Made by a program: the position numbers and the translations under genes
The notes under the pieces: generated by a model
What the model was told of the DNA's origin: nothing
Databases searched by the model: none
Seen by the model: the letters and a program-made list of their open reading frames with translations, nothing else
Assembly (NCBI RefSeq): GCF_041245805.1
Contig: NZ_CP162490.1
Span: 3,883,001 to 3,947,000, forward strand
DNA length: 64,000 nt
Direction: 5' to 3'
DNA from: Xanthomonas sp. DAR 34887
GTDB taxonomy: Bacteria > Pseudomonadota > Gammaproteobacteria > Xanthomonadales > Xanthomonadaceae
Part shown: positions 1 to 9,162 of the stretch, piece after piece
How the letters are laid out: every line of letters begins with the position of its first letter
Numbering within the stretch: the stretch's first letter is position 1

Positions 1-704
1 CTGGGCTGGAAGCTCCATGGATGCCGATCGATCAACTGGAACTTGACCCCGGCCTCGCCATTGTCCGCATTCCAGGCCAGCAGCGGCAGCCAGGCGACGA
101 TGCCCATCGCCAGCGCCACCCACACCTGCGGATCGCGCAGCATGCGCCGGCCCTGCGGGATCAGCAGCAACGCGATCGCGCCGACCCCGATCACTCCGGC
201 GAAGCGGTAGTGGCTCAGCGCGCCCAAGGCCAGGCCCAGCGCCAGTTCCACCGCGCTCATCGCATCGATCTGGCGCAGCAGCCGCGCGCTGGCGTCCATG
301 CACAGGATCGTCGCCAGCGCCATCGGCACGTCCGGCAGCGCGAGGATGCCGAGCGTGCCCGACAGCGGCATCAGCAAGGTCAGGCTGCCGGCGCGCCAGC
401 CGGCCACCGCGCCGAACCAGCGCGTGGCGATGCGCGCGATCAGCCACGGCATCGATGCCGACAGCAGCAGGAACGGCGCGCGCAGCGCCAACAGGTGTTC
501 GCCGCCGAGCGCCACGCCCAGCCGCGCCAGCCACGCGGTCAGCCCGGGCAGATCCGAGTAGGCGGCGGCCAGGTGCTGGCCCTCCTGCCAGTAGAACGCC
601 TCGTCGACGAACAACGGCAGGCGCGCGGCCGCCAGCAGCTTGGCCGCGGTCACCAGCACCCACAGCACCATGAAGGTGGTGCGTGCACGTTGTTCGCCTT
701 GCAT
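1..704 (-). CDS. Glycosyltransferase family 39 / PMT-like membrane protein, 3' end missing
   Basis: Partial gene running off the left edge; 234 codons from an ATG at 704 are visible. After a first hydrophobic segment (residues 11-30) comes DEAFYW at 34-39, the acidic first-loop motif of the GT-C fold family that contains ArnT and protein mannosyltransferases. Several further hydrophobic segments and a LPDVP motif near residue 124 follow, also typical. These enzymes transfer a sugar from a polyprenyl-phosphate donor at the periplasmic face of the inner membrane. The acceptor cannot be told. It is divergent from the MoxR operon with 37 bp between starts. Family call is firm; substrate unknown. 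Confidence 0.85.
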   Translation of the reverse strand, partial: MQGEQRARTTFMVLWVLVTAAKLLAAARLPLFVDEAFYWQEGQHLAAAYSDLPGLTAWLARLGVALGGEHLLALRAPFLLLSASMPWLIARIATRWFGAVAGWRAGSLTLLMPLSGTLGILALPDVPMALATILCMDASARLLRQIDAMSAVELALGLALGALSHYRFAGVIGVGAIALLLIPQGRRMLRDPQVWVALAMGIVAWLPLLAWNADNGEAGVKFQLIDRHPWSFQP

Positions 705-741
705 TGCCTTTAGACTCCCCTAAACCCGTTGCGAGAATGCG

Positions 742-1695
742 ATGCCTACTCCGCCCCGCTTGCCTGAAATGCTAACCGATACGCTGCGCGAGGCGCTTGC
801 GCAGGCCCAGCAGCAGGTCAATTCGCTGGTCCTGGGCAAGCCGCAACAGGTGCGCATGGCCTTTGTCGCGCTGCTGTCCGGCGGACATCTGCTGATCGAG
901 GACCTGCCCGGACTCGGCAAGACCACGCTGGCGCATGCGCTGGCCGCGAGCCTGGGACTGAGCTTCCAGCGCGTGCAGTTCACCTCCGACCTGCTGCCGG
1001 CCGATGTGCTCGGCGTGTCGGTGTACGATGCGCAATCGCGCCAGTTCCAGTTCCATCCCGGTCCGGTGTTCACCCACGTGCTGCTCGCCGACGAGATCAA
1101 CCGCGCGCCGCCGCGCACGCAGAGCGCGCTGCTGGAAGCGATGGCCGAACAGCAGGTCACGCTGGACGGCACGACGCATCCGCTGCCGGCGCCGTTCTTC
1201 GTCATCGCCACGCAGAATCCGGTGGACCTGTCGGGCACCTTCCCGCTGCCCGATTCGCAGCTGGATCGCTTCCTGCTGCGTCTGGCGCTGGGCTATCCAA
1301 GCGCCGAATCCGAACGCGCGCTGCTCAGCGGCAGCGACCGCCGCGACCTGATCGCGCAGGCGCGGCCGCTGCTCAGCGACACCGACATGGCCGCGCTGCG
1401 GCACGGCGTGGAACAGATCCACGCCAGCGAGGCGCTGGTCGGCTACGTGCAGGCGCTGCTCGCGCGCAGCCGCCAGCATCCGGGTGTGCGCGTGGGCCTG
1501 TCGCCACGCGCCGGCATCGCGCTGCTGCGCGCGGCCAAGGCGCACGCGCTGCTGCTGGGCCGTGCGCATGCGCTGCCGGAAGACGTGCAGGCGCTGTTCG
1601 TGGCGGTCGCCGAGCATCGCCTGGTGGCCGAACAGGAATCGGCCTCCGGGCAAGCGCTGGCCAAGGCGATCCTGCACAGCGTCGCGGTGGACTGA
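742..1695 (+). CDS. MoxR-family AAA+ ATPase
   Basis: 317 aa. The Walker A motif is at 54-62 (Lys60), Walker B LLADEIN at 114-120 and the sensor-1-like IATQNP at 155-160, followed by the MoxR C-terminal lid domain. MoxR ATPases act as chaperone-like remodelers, usually with partner proteins encoded next door. Here the next two genes are a DUF58 protein and a membrane transglutaminase, the classic MoxR-DUF58-TgpA arrangement linked to envelope or peptidoglycan metabolism in Pseudomonas-type bacteria. The gap to the DUF58 start is 5 bp, so co-transcription is very likely. Confidence 0.95.
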   Translation: MPTPPRLPEMLTDTLREALAQAQQQVNSLVLGKPQQVRMAFVALLSGGHLLIEDLPGLGKTTLAHALAASLGLSFQRVQFTSDLLPADVLGVSVYDAQSRQFQFHPGPVFTHVLLADEINRAPPRTQSALLEAMAEQQVTLDGTTHPLPAPFFVIATQNPVDLSGTFPLPDSQLDRFLLRLALGYPSAESERALLSGSDRRDLIAQARPLLSDTDMAALRHGVEQIHASEALVGYVQALLARSRQHPGVRVGLSPRAGIALLRAAKAHALLLGRAHALPEDVQALFVAVAEHRLVAEQESASGQALAKAILHSVAVD

Positions 1696-1700
1696 GCGGC

Positions 1701-2657
1701 ATGCGCGCACGGCTGCGCGAGGGGCGGCAGGCGCTGGCACGGCTGGCGCGGCCGCGCGATCCCGAGCCGCTGCCGGTGCGGCTGGACCGGCGCCGGATCT
1801 ACATCCTGCCCACGCCGTTCGGCGGCTTCCTGGCGCTGCTGCTCGGCGCGATGCTGCTCGGCGCGCTGAACTACAACAACAACCCTGCCCTGTTGCTGGC
1901 GATGCTGCTCGGCGCGGCCGCCATCGCCAGCGCGATCGCCGCCCACCTGCAGTTGTCGGGGCTGCGCCTGGACGCGCTGTCGGCAGACCCGGTCGCGGCC
2001 GGCACGCCGCTGCGGCTGCGCCTGGCGTTGGCCGCCGACGACGCCCGGCACCGCCGCGGCCTGCGCGTGGCCCATGCCGACCGGCACACCTACCTCGACC
2101 TGCACGGCGACGGCGCCGCCGAAGCCGACCTGGAACTGCCCACCGAACGCCGCGGCTGGCTCGACCTGCAGCGCATCCGCATTTCCACCACCCAGCCGCT
2201 GGGCCTGCTGCGCGCCTGGGCCTGGTTCTGGCCCGATGCGCCGCTGTTGGTCTATCCGCAACCCGAACACGACGGGCCGCCGCTGCCGCACGGCGACGGC
2301 ACCCCGACCCAGACCCGCCTGCACGCGCTCGGCGAAGAGCTGCACCAATTGCGCCCGTACCGGGCCGGCGATGCGCCGCGCGCGATCTCCTGGAAGCACT
2401 CGGCGCGCCGCGACACGCTGCTGGTGCGCGAATACGAACGCCCGATCGGGGTGGACGTGGTACTGGACTGGCGCACCCTGGCGGCGCTGCCCTACGAGCG
2501 CCGCATCGCGCGGCTGGCGCGCTGGGTCAACGAGGCCGAGCGCGACGGCCGCCGCTACCGCCTGCTGCTGCCGGGGCAGCCGCCGCTGGGCCCGGGCCGC
2601 GGTCCGCAGCACCGGCACCTGTGCCTGCGCGCGCTGGCGCTGCTGCCGCATGGCTGA
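1701..2657 (+). CDS. DUF58 domain membrane protein
   Basis: 318 aa. Two hydrophobic segments near residues 34-75 anchor the protein. The soluble part carries the DUF58 signature YRAGD..R.I.WK.SAR around residue 220, followed by a VREYE motif. DUF58 proteins resemble von Willebrand A-type domains and work with MoxR ATPases. The gene sits 5 bp after moxR and its end overlaps the start of the transglutaminase gene by 8 bp, which indicates translational coupling. Molecular function is unproven. Confidence 0.9.
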   Translation: MRARLREGRQALARLARPRDPEPLPVRLDRRRIYILPTPFGGFLALLLGAMLLGALNYNNNPALLLAMLLGAAAIASAIAAHLQLSGLRLDALSADPVAAGTPLRLRLALAADDARHRRGLRVAHADRHTYLDLHGDGAAEADLELPTERRGWLDLQRIRISTTQPLGLLRAWAWFWPDAPLLVYPQPEHDGPPLPHGDGTPTQTRLHALGEELHQLRPYRAGDAPRAISWKHSARRDTLLVREYERPIGVDVVLDWRTLAALPYERRIARLARWVNEAERDGRRYRLLLPGQPPLGPGRGPQHRHLCLRALALLPHG

Positions 2658-4599
2658 GCCGCGCTCGCCTGCGCTGCGCGACGGCAGCCGCCAGTGGGCG
2701 CTGGGGGCCGGCCTGCTGGCGCTGCTGCCGCTGCTGCTGCAGCTGCCCGGCGCACTGGCGCTGCTGTTCGCGGCGACCGCGCTGCTGATCGGCGCCAGCT
2801 CGGCCTGGCGACCGCTGCCGGCCGCGCTGCGCCTGCTGCTGGTGGCGGCGATGCTGGCGGCGATCTACTGGCAGGTCGGCATGCGCTTCGGCCGCGACAC
2901 CGGCTGCGCCATGCTCGCGGCGATGCTGGCGATCAAACCGTCGGAACTGAAGACCCTGCGCGACGCGCGCAGCCTGCTCGGCTTCGCTCTGTTCGCGCCG
3001 TTCGCCGCGTTCCTGCTGGACCAGGGGCCGGTCACGATGCTGCTGGGGTTGGCCGCGGTGATCGCCGCGCTGCTGTGCATGCAGCGCCTGGCCGACCAGG
3101 AAGGGCACAGCGCCGCGCCGCCGCTGCGCGGCCAGCTGCGCGGCGTCGGCCGGCTGCTGGCGTTGGGCCTGCCGCTGGCGCTGGCCGCGTTCTGGCTGTT
3201 CCCGCGCCTGGGCTCGCCGCTGTGGGGCGTGCCCGAGCGCGCGCTGGCGAGGCCTGGCCTGTCGGACACGATGAGCCCGGGCCAGTGGCTGGACCTGATG
3301 GCCGACGACACCCCGGCGCTGCGCGTGCAGTTCTTCGGCCGCGTGCCGGCGCCGGCGCAGCGCTACTGGCGCGGGCCGGTGCTGTGGGATTTCGACGGCA
3401 GCACCTGGCGCACGCAACGCGGCAACGATTACCTGCCCGCGCCTGCGGTGCAGACCGGTGCGGCGACGTGGGACTACGAGATCGAGGTCGAGCCGACCGA
3501 TCGCCGCCAACTGGTGGCGCTGGACCTGCCGCTGCAGGCACCGGAAGGCACCCGCATCTCCGCCGACTACGTCCTGCAGACCGAACGCCCGCTCGGCGCG
3601 CTGACCCGCTGGCGCCTGCGCTCGGCGCCGCCGCTGCGCTTCGAGGCCACGCTGGCGCCGGCGCAGCGCCAGCGCGCGCTGGCGCTGCCGCCCGGCTACA
3701 ACCCACGCACCCTGGCGCTAGCCCGGCAATGGCGGCAGCAGGCCGGCGCCGACGACGCCGCGATCGTCGCCCGCGCGCTGCAGTGGATCCGCCGCGACTT
3801 CGCCTACACGCTGGAGACGCCGCTGCCCGGCCGCGACGGCGTGGACGAATTCCTGTTCCAGCAGAAGGCCGGATTCTGCCAACACTTCAGCTCCGCCTTC
3901 GTGGTGCTGATGCGCGGCGCCGGCATTCCCGCGCGCGTGGTCACCGGCTATGCCGGCGGCACCCGCAATCCGTTCGGCGGCTACTGGGTGGTGCGGCGCA
4001 TGGACGCCCACGCCTGGGCCGAAGTGTGGTTGCCGCCGCGTGGCTGGGTGCGCGTGGACCCGACCGCCGCGGTCGCCCCGGAACGCATCTACGACACATT
4101 GGAAGACCGCCTCGGCGGCGCTGCCGACGCCCAGGGCGGCAGCGCCGACTGGCACCTGCGCGACGTCGGCGACTGGCTGCGCCGCGGCTGGAACGACCTG
4201 GTGCTGTCCTTCGACGCCAACCGCCAGCAGCGGCTGCTGAGCGACCTCGGCATCGCCAAGCTGGAGCCGGCGCAACTGGTCGCCCTGTTCGCCGGCTTCG
4301 CCGCGCTGCTGCTGGGCTGGATGGCGTGGCTGCTGGCGCGTGGCGAACGCGAGCGCGACCCGCTGCTGCGCGCCTGGCGTCGGTTGGGCCAGCGTTACGC
4401 CAGGCTCGGCCTGGGCCGCGAAGCGCACGAACCGGCGCTGGTGTGGGCGTCGCGTGTGCACCAGGTGATGGAGGCAAACGCGTTGCTTTCGCTCAGCCAG
4501 CGTTTCGCCGATTCGCGCTACGCTGGCGCTGATTCGGACAGGGCTTCATTGTTGCGCGACCTGCGCAGGCACCGTCCGCACACCGGAGCATCTCGATGA
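2650..4599 (+). CDS. TgpA-type membrane protein with transglutaminase-like domain (DUF3488/DUF4129)
   Basis: 649 aa from the ATG at 2650, chosen because it overlaps the DUF58 stop; the open frame further upstream is antisense-like noise. About five hydrophobic segments fill residues 15-200, then a periplasmic transglutaminase-like core with Cys410 (KAGFCQ), His454 (DAHAW) and Asp470 (RVDPT) as the expected triad, then a final membrane segment and a cytoplasmic tail. This is the architecture of Pseudomonas TgpA, an essential periplasmic protein. The reaction may be transfer or hydrolysis on a peptide side chain; the substrate is not known. The last 4 bases overlap the next start. Confidence 0.92.
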   Translation: MAEPRSPALRDGSRQWALGAGLLALLPLLLQLPGALALLFAATALLIGASSAWRPLPAALRLLLVAAMLAAIYWQVGMRFGRDTGCAMLAAMLAIKPSELKTLRDARSLLGFALFAPFAAFLLDQGPVTMLLGLAAVIAALLCMQRLADQEGHSAAPPLRGQLRGVGRLLALGLPLALAAFWLFPRLGSPLWGVPERALARPGLSDTMSPGQWLDLMADDTPALRVQFFGRVPAPAQRYWRGPVLWDFDGSTWRTQRGNDYLPAPAVQTGAATWDYEIEVEPTDRRQLVALDLPLQAPEGTRISADYVLQTERPLGALTRWRLRSAPPLRFEATLAPAQRQRALALPPGYNPRTLALARQWRQQAGADDAAIVARALQWIRRDFAYTLETPLPGRDGVDEFLFQQKAGFCQHFSSAFVVLMRGAGIPARVVTGYAGGTRNPFGGYWVVRRMDAHAWAEVWLPPRGWVRVDPTAAVAPERIYDTLEDRLGGAADAQGGSADWHLRDVGDWLRRGWNDLVLSFDANRQQRLLSDLGIAKLEPAQLVALFAGFAALLLGWMAWLLARGERERDPLLRAWRRLGQRYARLGLGREAHEPALVWASRVHQVMEANALLSLSQRFADSRYAGADSDRASLLRDLRRHRPHTGASR

Positions 4600-5123
4600 A
4601 GATCCGACTGCTGTTCCCCGTCCTGGCCGTTCTCGCCCTCGGCGCCTGTGCGACCGCACCCAAGCCGCTGCAAGGCCAATTCGCCACCGTCACCCCCCGC
4701 GACTCGGTCGCCGGCCAGCAGGTCGGCACCTCGGTACGCTGGGGCGGCAAGATCATCCAGACCAAGCCCGGCCAGGGCCAGACCTGCTTCCAGATGCTGT
4801 CGCGGCCGTTGAGCGCCAGCGGCCGTCCGGACAGCGACTCGGCCGACGCCAGCGACGGCCGCTTCATCGCCTGCCGCTCCGGCTTCTACGACCCGGCAGT
4901 GTTCGAACCCGGCCGCGAGGTGACCTTCATCGGCCACGTCGCCGGCTACGAGAGCACCCGCATCGGCGAATACGACTATCGCCTGCCCAAGATCGATGCC
5001 GACGTGGTCTACCTGTGGCCGGTGGTGCGCCAGGTCGACGTGGTCCCCGCCTACCCGTACGGTCCCTGGGGCCCGTGGGATCCGTGGGGCCCGCGCTGGG
5101 GCTGGGGCCGCGGCTGGTGGTAA
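4596..5123 (+). CDS. Slp-family outer-membrane lipoprotein
   Basis: 175 aa. A short signal peptide ends in the lipobox LGAC with Cys18 as the lipidation site. The body matches the Slp pattern: FATVTP near the N-terminus, a VRWGG strand, a conserved CFQML and a GREVTFIGHVAG segment. Slp lipoproteins are small outer-membrane proteins induced by starvation or stationary phase in enterics. The C-terminus is unusual, being almost entirely Pro, Gly, Trp and Tyr over the last 25 residues. The ATG overlaps the previous stop by 4 nt, so it is coupled to the MoxR operon. A strong hairpin follows at 5161. Confidence 0.85.
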   Translation: MKIRLLFPVLAVLALGACATAPKPLQGQFATVTPRDSVAGQQVGTSVRWGGKIIQTKPGQGQTCFQMLSRPLSASGRPDSDSADASDGRFIACRSGFYDPAVFEPGREVTFIGHVAGYESTRIGEYDYRLPKIDADVVYLWPVVRQVDVVPAYPYGPWGPWDPWGPRWGWGRGWW

Positions 5124-5160
5124 GGCGTCCGATGGCACGCGTTGTGCCATGATGGAGAAG

Positions 5161-5186
5161 AAAACGCCGCTGAAAAGCGGCGTTTT
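5161..5186. terminator. Bidirectional intrinsic terminator
   Basis: Perfect 11-bp stem (5161-5171 with 5176-5186) closed by a GAAA tetraloop, with A-rich and T-rich flanks. It lies between the convergent Slp gene and hinT, so it can serve both strands. Confidence 0.9.
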
Positions 5187-5231
5187 CCGTTTGACCGGGA
5201 GCGCCGCGACGAATCGCGCGGCGGCGGCCGT

Positions 5232-5579
5232 TCAGGGCGTGCCGAAGCGACCCAGCGGCGCGCCGGCCAGCAGGTGCAGGTGCAGATGAAACACGGTCTG
5301 CCCGGCATGCTCGCGGCAATTCATCACCACCCGGTAGCCGTCTTCGGCCAGGCCTTGCTCGCGCGCGTAGGTGGCCGCGGCCAGCACCAGCTTGCCGACC
5401 AGCGTGGCCTGCTCCGGCGCCAGATCGTCGAGGGTGGGAATCTCCACCTGCTTGGGAATGAACAGCACGTGCACCGGCGCCTGCGGCGCGATGTCCTTGA
5501 AGCCAAGCACGTCGTCGTTCTCGTACACGATGCTCGCGGGAATTTCGCGGCGGATGATCTTGCCGAAGATGGTGTCCAT
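5232..5579 (-). CDS. hinT: HIT-family nucleotide-binding hydrolase (HinT-like)
   Basis: 115 aa, normal length for bacterial HinT. The histidine triad HLHLHLL occupies 98-104, with His100 the expected nucleophile. The N-terminal IFGKIIRREIPA and the PVHVLFIPK segment are typical. HinT proteins hydrolyse adenosine phosphoramidates and aminoacyl-AMP in the cytosol. It sits between the terminator and recR on the minus strand. Confidence 0.95.
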   Translation of the reverse strand: MDTIFGKIIRREIPASIVYENDDVLGFKDIAPQAPVHVLFIPKQVEIPTLDDLAPEQATLVGKLVLAAATYAREQGLAEDGYRVVMNCREHAGQTVFHLHLHLLAGAPLGRFGTP

Positions 5580-5656
5580 GGACCGGGCTCGCGCAGCGGA
5601 AAGGGGCAGTCGTTATAGCCGAATTCGGTGGCACACAGGCGTTGCGATGCGGGCCG

Positions 5657-6268
5657 CTACTCGCCTGCGCCGCCGCGCGGAACCTCGTTGCGGCTGCCGA
5701 ACGCATGCGACAGCGTGCCGCGATCCACGTACTCCAGTTCACCGCCCAGCGGCAGGCCCTGCGCCAGCCGGCTCGGGCGCACCCCGTGCCGGCGCGCCAG
5801 CTGCGCCAGATAGTGCGCGGTGGCCTCGCCCTCGACGGTGGAATTGGTGGCGATGATCAATTCGGCGATCTCGCCCTGCGCCAGCCGCGTGCCGAGCCGG
5901 TCCAGGCCGAGTTCGCGCGGCCCCACGCCGTCCAGCGGCGACAGCCGGCCCTGCAGGATGAAGTACAGCCCGCGGTAGCCGGTGGCGTGCTCGATCGCCA
6001 GGCGGTCGGCGGGCGATTCCACCGCGCACAGCTGCTGGCGGTCGCGGCCGGCGCTGGCGCAGATCGCGCACAGTTCGGTCTCGCTGAAATCGCGGCACTG
6101 CGTGCAGTGGCCGACCTTCTCCACCGCCTCGGCCAGCACGTTCGCCAGGCGCAGGCCACCGTCGCGCTCGCGCTCGAGCACGTGATAGGCCATGCGCTGC
6201 GCCGACTTCTGGCCCACGCCCGGCAGGACCCGGAAGGCCTCGATCAGTTGTTCGAGCAGGGAAGACAT
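5657..6268 (-). CDS. recR: Recombination mediator RecR
   Basis: 203 aa. The N-terminal helix-hairpin-helix (about 12-31), a zinc finger with Cys55, Cys58, Cys67 and Cys70, and a Toprim domain (about 78-175) appear in the standard order. RecR with RecO and RecF loads RecA on SSB-coated gaps. The order recR-ybaB-dnaX on one strand is conserved widely in proteobacteria. Confidence 0.97.
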   Translation of the reverse strand: MSSLLEQLIEAFRVLPGVGQKSAQRMAYHVLERERDGGLRLANVLAEAVEKVGHCTQCRDFSETELCAICASAGRDRQQLCAVESPADRLAIEHATGYRGLYFILQGRLSPLDGVGPRELGLDRLGTRLAQGEIAELIIATNSTVEGEATAHYLAQLARRHGVRPSRLAQGLPLGGELEYVDRGTLSHAFGSRNEVPRGGAGE

Positions 6269-6358
6269 GAGTTGGCGATTTGCACGTCGGGTTCCGGGAT
6301 CGGGAAGAAGTGGCTTCGCTCTTGCCTTTGCGAATCCCCAATCCCGAATCCCGGCCCC

Positions 6359-6679
6359 TCAGAACGGCAGCTTCATGCCCGGCGGGATCGGCATGCCGGC
6401 CGTGGCCGCGCCCATCCGCGACTTGGACTCCGCGTCGATCTTGTTGGAGGCATCGTTGAAGGCGGCGGCGATCAGATCCTCGGCCATCTCCTGGTCGGAG
6501 AGGATGCTCGGATCGATCCGCACCTTGCGGCACTCCTTGGCGCCGGTCAGGGTCACGCTGACCATGCCGCCGCCGGCGCTGCCGGTGACTTCCAGCTGGG
6601 CCAGTTCTTCCTGGGCGCGCTGCAGGTTCTCCTGCATCTTCTGCGCCTGCTGCATCAATTGGGCGATGTTCCCACGCAT
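6359..6679 (-). CDS. YbaB/EbfC nucleoid-associated protein
   Basis: 106 aa. The N-terminus is a Gln/Glu-rich coiled-coil helix (MRGNIAQLMQQAQKMQ), followed by the conserved GGGMVSVTLTGA segment and a VRIDPSIL motif. The family forms dimers that bind DNA with weak sequence preference. It lies between dnaX (6 bp upstream) and recR, the usual conserved operon position. Confidence 0.95.
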   Translation of the reverse strand: MRGNIAQLMQQAQKMQENLQRAQEELAQLEVTGSAGGGMVSVTLTGAKECRKVRIDPSILSDQEMAEDLIAAAFNDASNKIDAESKSRMGAATAGMPIPPGMKLPF

Positions 6680-6685
6680 GCTTGA

Positions 6686-8557
6686 TTACTCTTGGTAGGG
6701 GCGGATGGAATCGGGCACGACCCGCGCGCCTTGCTGCTGGATCAGCGCTTGCACCGCCGGGTCGTGCAGGAACGCGGTCTCGGCCGCGCTCTGGCGCTCG
6801 CCGCGTTGCCGGTGCGAGCGCTCGTGCAGGGTTTCGGCATCGACCGCGATGCCGCTTTCGATCACGATCTTCGGCCGGCTGCCCAGCGCATCGGCCAGCG
6901 CCGCGGCCAGTTCGCCGAGCGAGCGCTCGGACTGCAGGTATTCGAAGCCCGGCGACAGCGACAGCCGCAGCACGCCGTCGGCGTGGCTGACGAAGGCCGA
7001 ATTGGCGGCGAGCTGCCGCGACGGCCCGGTCAGGCCGCAATCGGCGACCAGTTCCAGCCAGTCCTCGGCCGCGTGCAGCACGCGCGGCGCGGCGGGTTCG
7101 GCCGGCGCGCGCTCGGCGACGGCCAGCGGCGGCACCATCGCCATTTCCGGCTCGGGCGAGGACGCGGGAGTCGGCGCGACTGGAGCGGTGTTCGCAACGG
7201 GCGGCGCTGCCTGCGCAGGTGCCGGTGCCGCGGTTTCCCACGGCGGATCCAGCACCGCAGACGCTGCGACCGGTGCAGGCGCGGGGGTCGACCTGGCGGC
7301 GACCGCAGCCGCTGTCGGCGCCGGCGCCATCATCGGTGCGGCGGGCGCGGGCATCGCGGCAACCGACGGCGCGGCGACGCTGGCGGAAGCGGCAGCAGGC
7401 GCCGCGGCCACGGGCGCCGCAGGCGCACGGCCTTCCGTGGTACCCGACCCGGACGCGGCCGGCAACGGCGCCGCGCCGGCCGGACGGAACGCCAGCATGC
7501 GCAGTACCGCCATCTCGAACCCGGCGCGCGGACTCGGCGCCAGGTACAGATCGCGGCGACCGTTCAAGGCCATCTGGTACCACAGCTGCACGATTTCCGG
7601 ACGCAGGCGCTCGGCGAACGGCGCCGGATCCAGCCCGTCCACGCCCGTCACCGCCGCGCCCGGCACCAGCTGCCGCACCTGGATGCGGTGCAGCGCCTCG
7701 GCCAACGCTTCAAGCACCCCGCCCCAGTCCGGCGAGAACTCGGCCAGCCCGGCGACCACCTGCAGCAGCCGCTGCCCGTCGCCATCGGCCAGCGCCTCGA
7801 GCATCGCCCCGACCTGGGTGCGGTCGACCGTGCCCAGCATCGCCCGCACCACGTCGTCGCGCAGCGCGCCGCCGGCGTAGGCGATGGCTTGGTCCAGCAG
7901 CGACAGGCCGTCGCGCAGGCTGCCGTCGGCGGCCTTGGCCAGCTGCACGATCGCCGAGGCATCGACCTCGATCTGCTCGGCGGCCAGGATCCTGGTCATC
8001 TGCCCCTGGATCTGCTCCTCGTCCAGGCGCTTGAGGTTGAACTGCAGGCAGCGCGACAGCACCGTCACCGGCAGCTTCTGCGGGTCGGTGGTGGCGAGCA
8101 GGAACTTGACGTGCTCCGGCGGCTCTTCCAGCGTCTTCAGCAGCGCGTTGAACGCCGCCTTGGACAGCATGTGCACTTCGTCGATCAGGTACACCTTGAA
8201 CTTGCCGCGCGAGGGCATGTACTGCGCGTTCTCGATCACCTCGCGCACGTCGTCCACGCCAGTATTGGACGCGGCGTCGATCTCCAGCAGGTCGATGTAG
8301 CGGCCGGCGTCGATGTCCAGGCACGCCGGGCACTGCCCGCACGGGTCGGCGCCGGTGCCCTGCTCGCAGTTCAGCGACTTGGCGAAGATCCGCGCGATGG
8401 TGGTCTTGCCGACGCCGCGGGTGCCGGTGAACAGGAACGCGTGGTGCACGCGCCCGCTGTCCAGCGCATTGGTGAGCGCGCGGACCACGTGCTCCTGCCC
8501 CACCAGCTCGGCGAAACGCTTGGGGCGCCACTTGCGGGCGAGAACGAGATAGGACAT
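6686..8557 (-). CDS. dnaX: DNA polymerase III subunit gamma/tau
   Basis: 623 aa from ATG 8557 (MSYLVLARKWRP, the family N-terminus); the frame is open upstream but that part is not homologous. Walker A is at 45-53, zinc cysteines at 64, 73, 76 and 79, Walker B VYLIDEVHM at 122-130, and the sensor SRC at 168-170. The clamp-loader core ends near residue 370. It is followed by about 130 residues of Ala/Pro-rich linker and a folded tau C-terminal region that would contact the alpha subunit. I see no A-rich slippery site of the E. coli kind that would yield a separate gamma form. Confidence 0.96.
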   Translation of the reverse strand: MSYLVLARKWRPKRFAELVGQEHVVRALTNALDSGRVHHAFLFTGTRGVGKTTIARIFAKSLNCEQGTGADPCGQCPACLDIDAGRYIDLLEIDAASNTGVDDVREVIENAQYMPSRGKFKVYLIDEVHMLSKAAFNALLKTLEEPPEHVKFLLATTDPQKLPVTVLSRCLQFNLKRLDEEQIQGQMTRILAAEQIEVDASAIVQLAKAADGSLRDGLSLLDQAIAYAGGALRDDVVRAMLGTVDRTQVGAMLEALADGDGQRLLQVVAGLAEFSPDWGGVLEALAEALHRIQVRQLVPGAAVTGVDGLDPAPFAERLRPEIVQLWYQMALNGRRDLYLAPSPRAGFEMAVLRMLAFRPAGAAPLPAASGSGTTEGRAPAAPVAAAPAAASASVAAPSVAAMPAPAAPMMAPAPTAAAVAARSTPAPAPVAASAVLDPPWETAAPAPAQAAPPVANTAPVAPTPASSPEPEMAMVPPLAVAERAPAEPAAPRVLHAAEDWLELVADCGLTGPSRQLAANSAFVSHADGVLRLSLSPGFEYLQSERSLGELAAALADALGSRPKIVIESGIAVDAETLHERSHRQRGERQSAAETAFLHDPAVQALIQQQGARVVPDSIRPYQE

Positions 8558-8769
8558 CAGGCAACCGTCTTCATCTGAACCGCCATTGTGCCACGCCGGG
8601 CGCGGCGGATCGTTCAGCGGCCACCGCACGCCGGCCGCAGCGCCCGCGCATCCGGCGCCGCGCGCATGGCCGGCGGCGCCCGGCTCCGCGCAGCGATCGC
8701 CTTGTGGATGACGAGCACGGCGGGTAGAATTCCCGCCCTTGCCCGGACCGTTGGCCCGGGCAAGATCCC

Positions 8770-8862
8770 GGAGAGGTGTCCGAGTGGTTGAAGGAGCACG
8801 CCTGGAAAGTGTGTAAGCGTCTAAACCGCGCTTCGGGGGTTCGAATCCCCCTCTCTCCGCCA
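8770..8862 (+). tRNA. tRNA-Ser(GGA)
   Basis: 93 nt including encoded CCA. The acceptor GGAGAGG pairs with CCTCTCC, there is a long variable arm, a T-loop TTCGAAT, and anticodon GGA in the loop after CCT. Confidence 0.96.
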
Positions 8863-8925
8863 GATTCGAATTGCGCTTCCCTCGCAGAATGGCTTCGCCG
8901 CTGGCGAAAGCATTCAAAGGGAAAG

Positions 8926-8943
8926 ACCGCGCCTCGGCGCGGT
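8926..8943 (+). terminator. Terminator-like hairpin after tRNA-Ser
   Basis: ACCGCGCC (8926-8933) pairs perfectly with GGCGCGGT (8936-8943), and TTCGTCT follows. It lies between tRNA-Ser and the SRP RNA, so it probably ends the tRNA transcript. The T-run is short. Confidence 0.55.
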
Positions 8944-8954
8944 TTCGTCTCTAT

Positions 8955-9065
8955 GGTGGCCCCGTCGGCCCCTCGCGACGCTAGATCGAAAACCCCGCCA
9001 GGGCCGGAAGGCAGCAACGGTATCGATCGACGCGGGCGCCGAGGTCAGCCGGCGGGGTCGCCACC
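8955..9065 (+). ncRNA. ffs: 4.5S signal recognition particle RNA
   Basis: About 111 nt. It carries the invariant domain IV GGCCGGAAGGCAGCA (9002-9016), which holds the asymmetric loop and GGAA tetraloop bound by Ffh. The outer ends GGTGGC and GCCACC pair to close a long hairpin, and the CGCGACGCTA segment resembles the E. coli RNA. It forms the SRP with Ffh for co-translational targeting to the membrane. Exact ends are uncertain by a few bases. Confidence 0.9.
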
Positions 9066-9162
9066 CTTACTTCCGAAGATAAAGCCGCGCGGGCCGATTC
9101 GCGGTGCCTGTCGCGCGGCTCGCGCCTGGTCGTCGGCCACCCTGCGGCTGACACGGCGGGCG

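Noticed and set aside
6686..7500. Programmed frameshift site in dnaX
   Set aside because: No run of A or A-AAG-type slippery heptamer in the GC-rich linker region.
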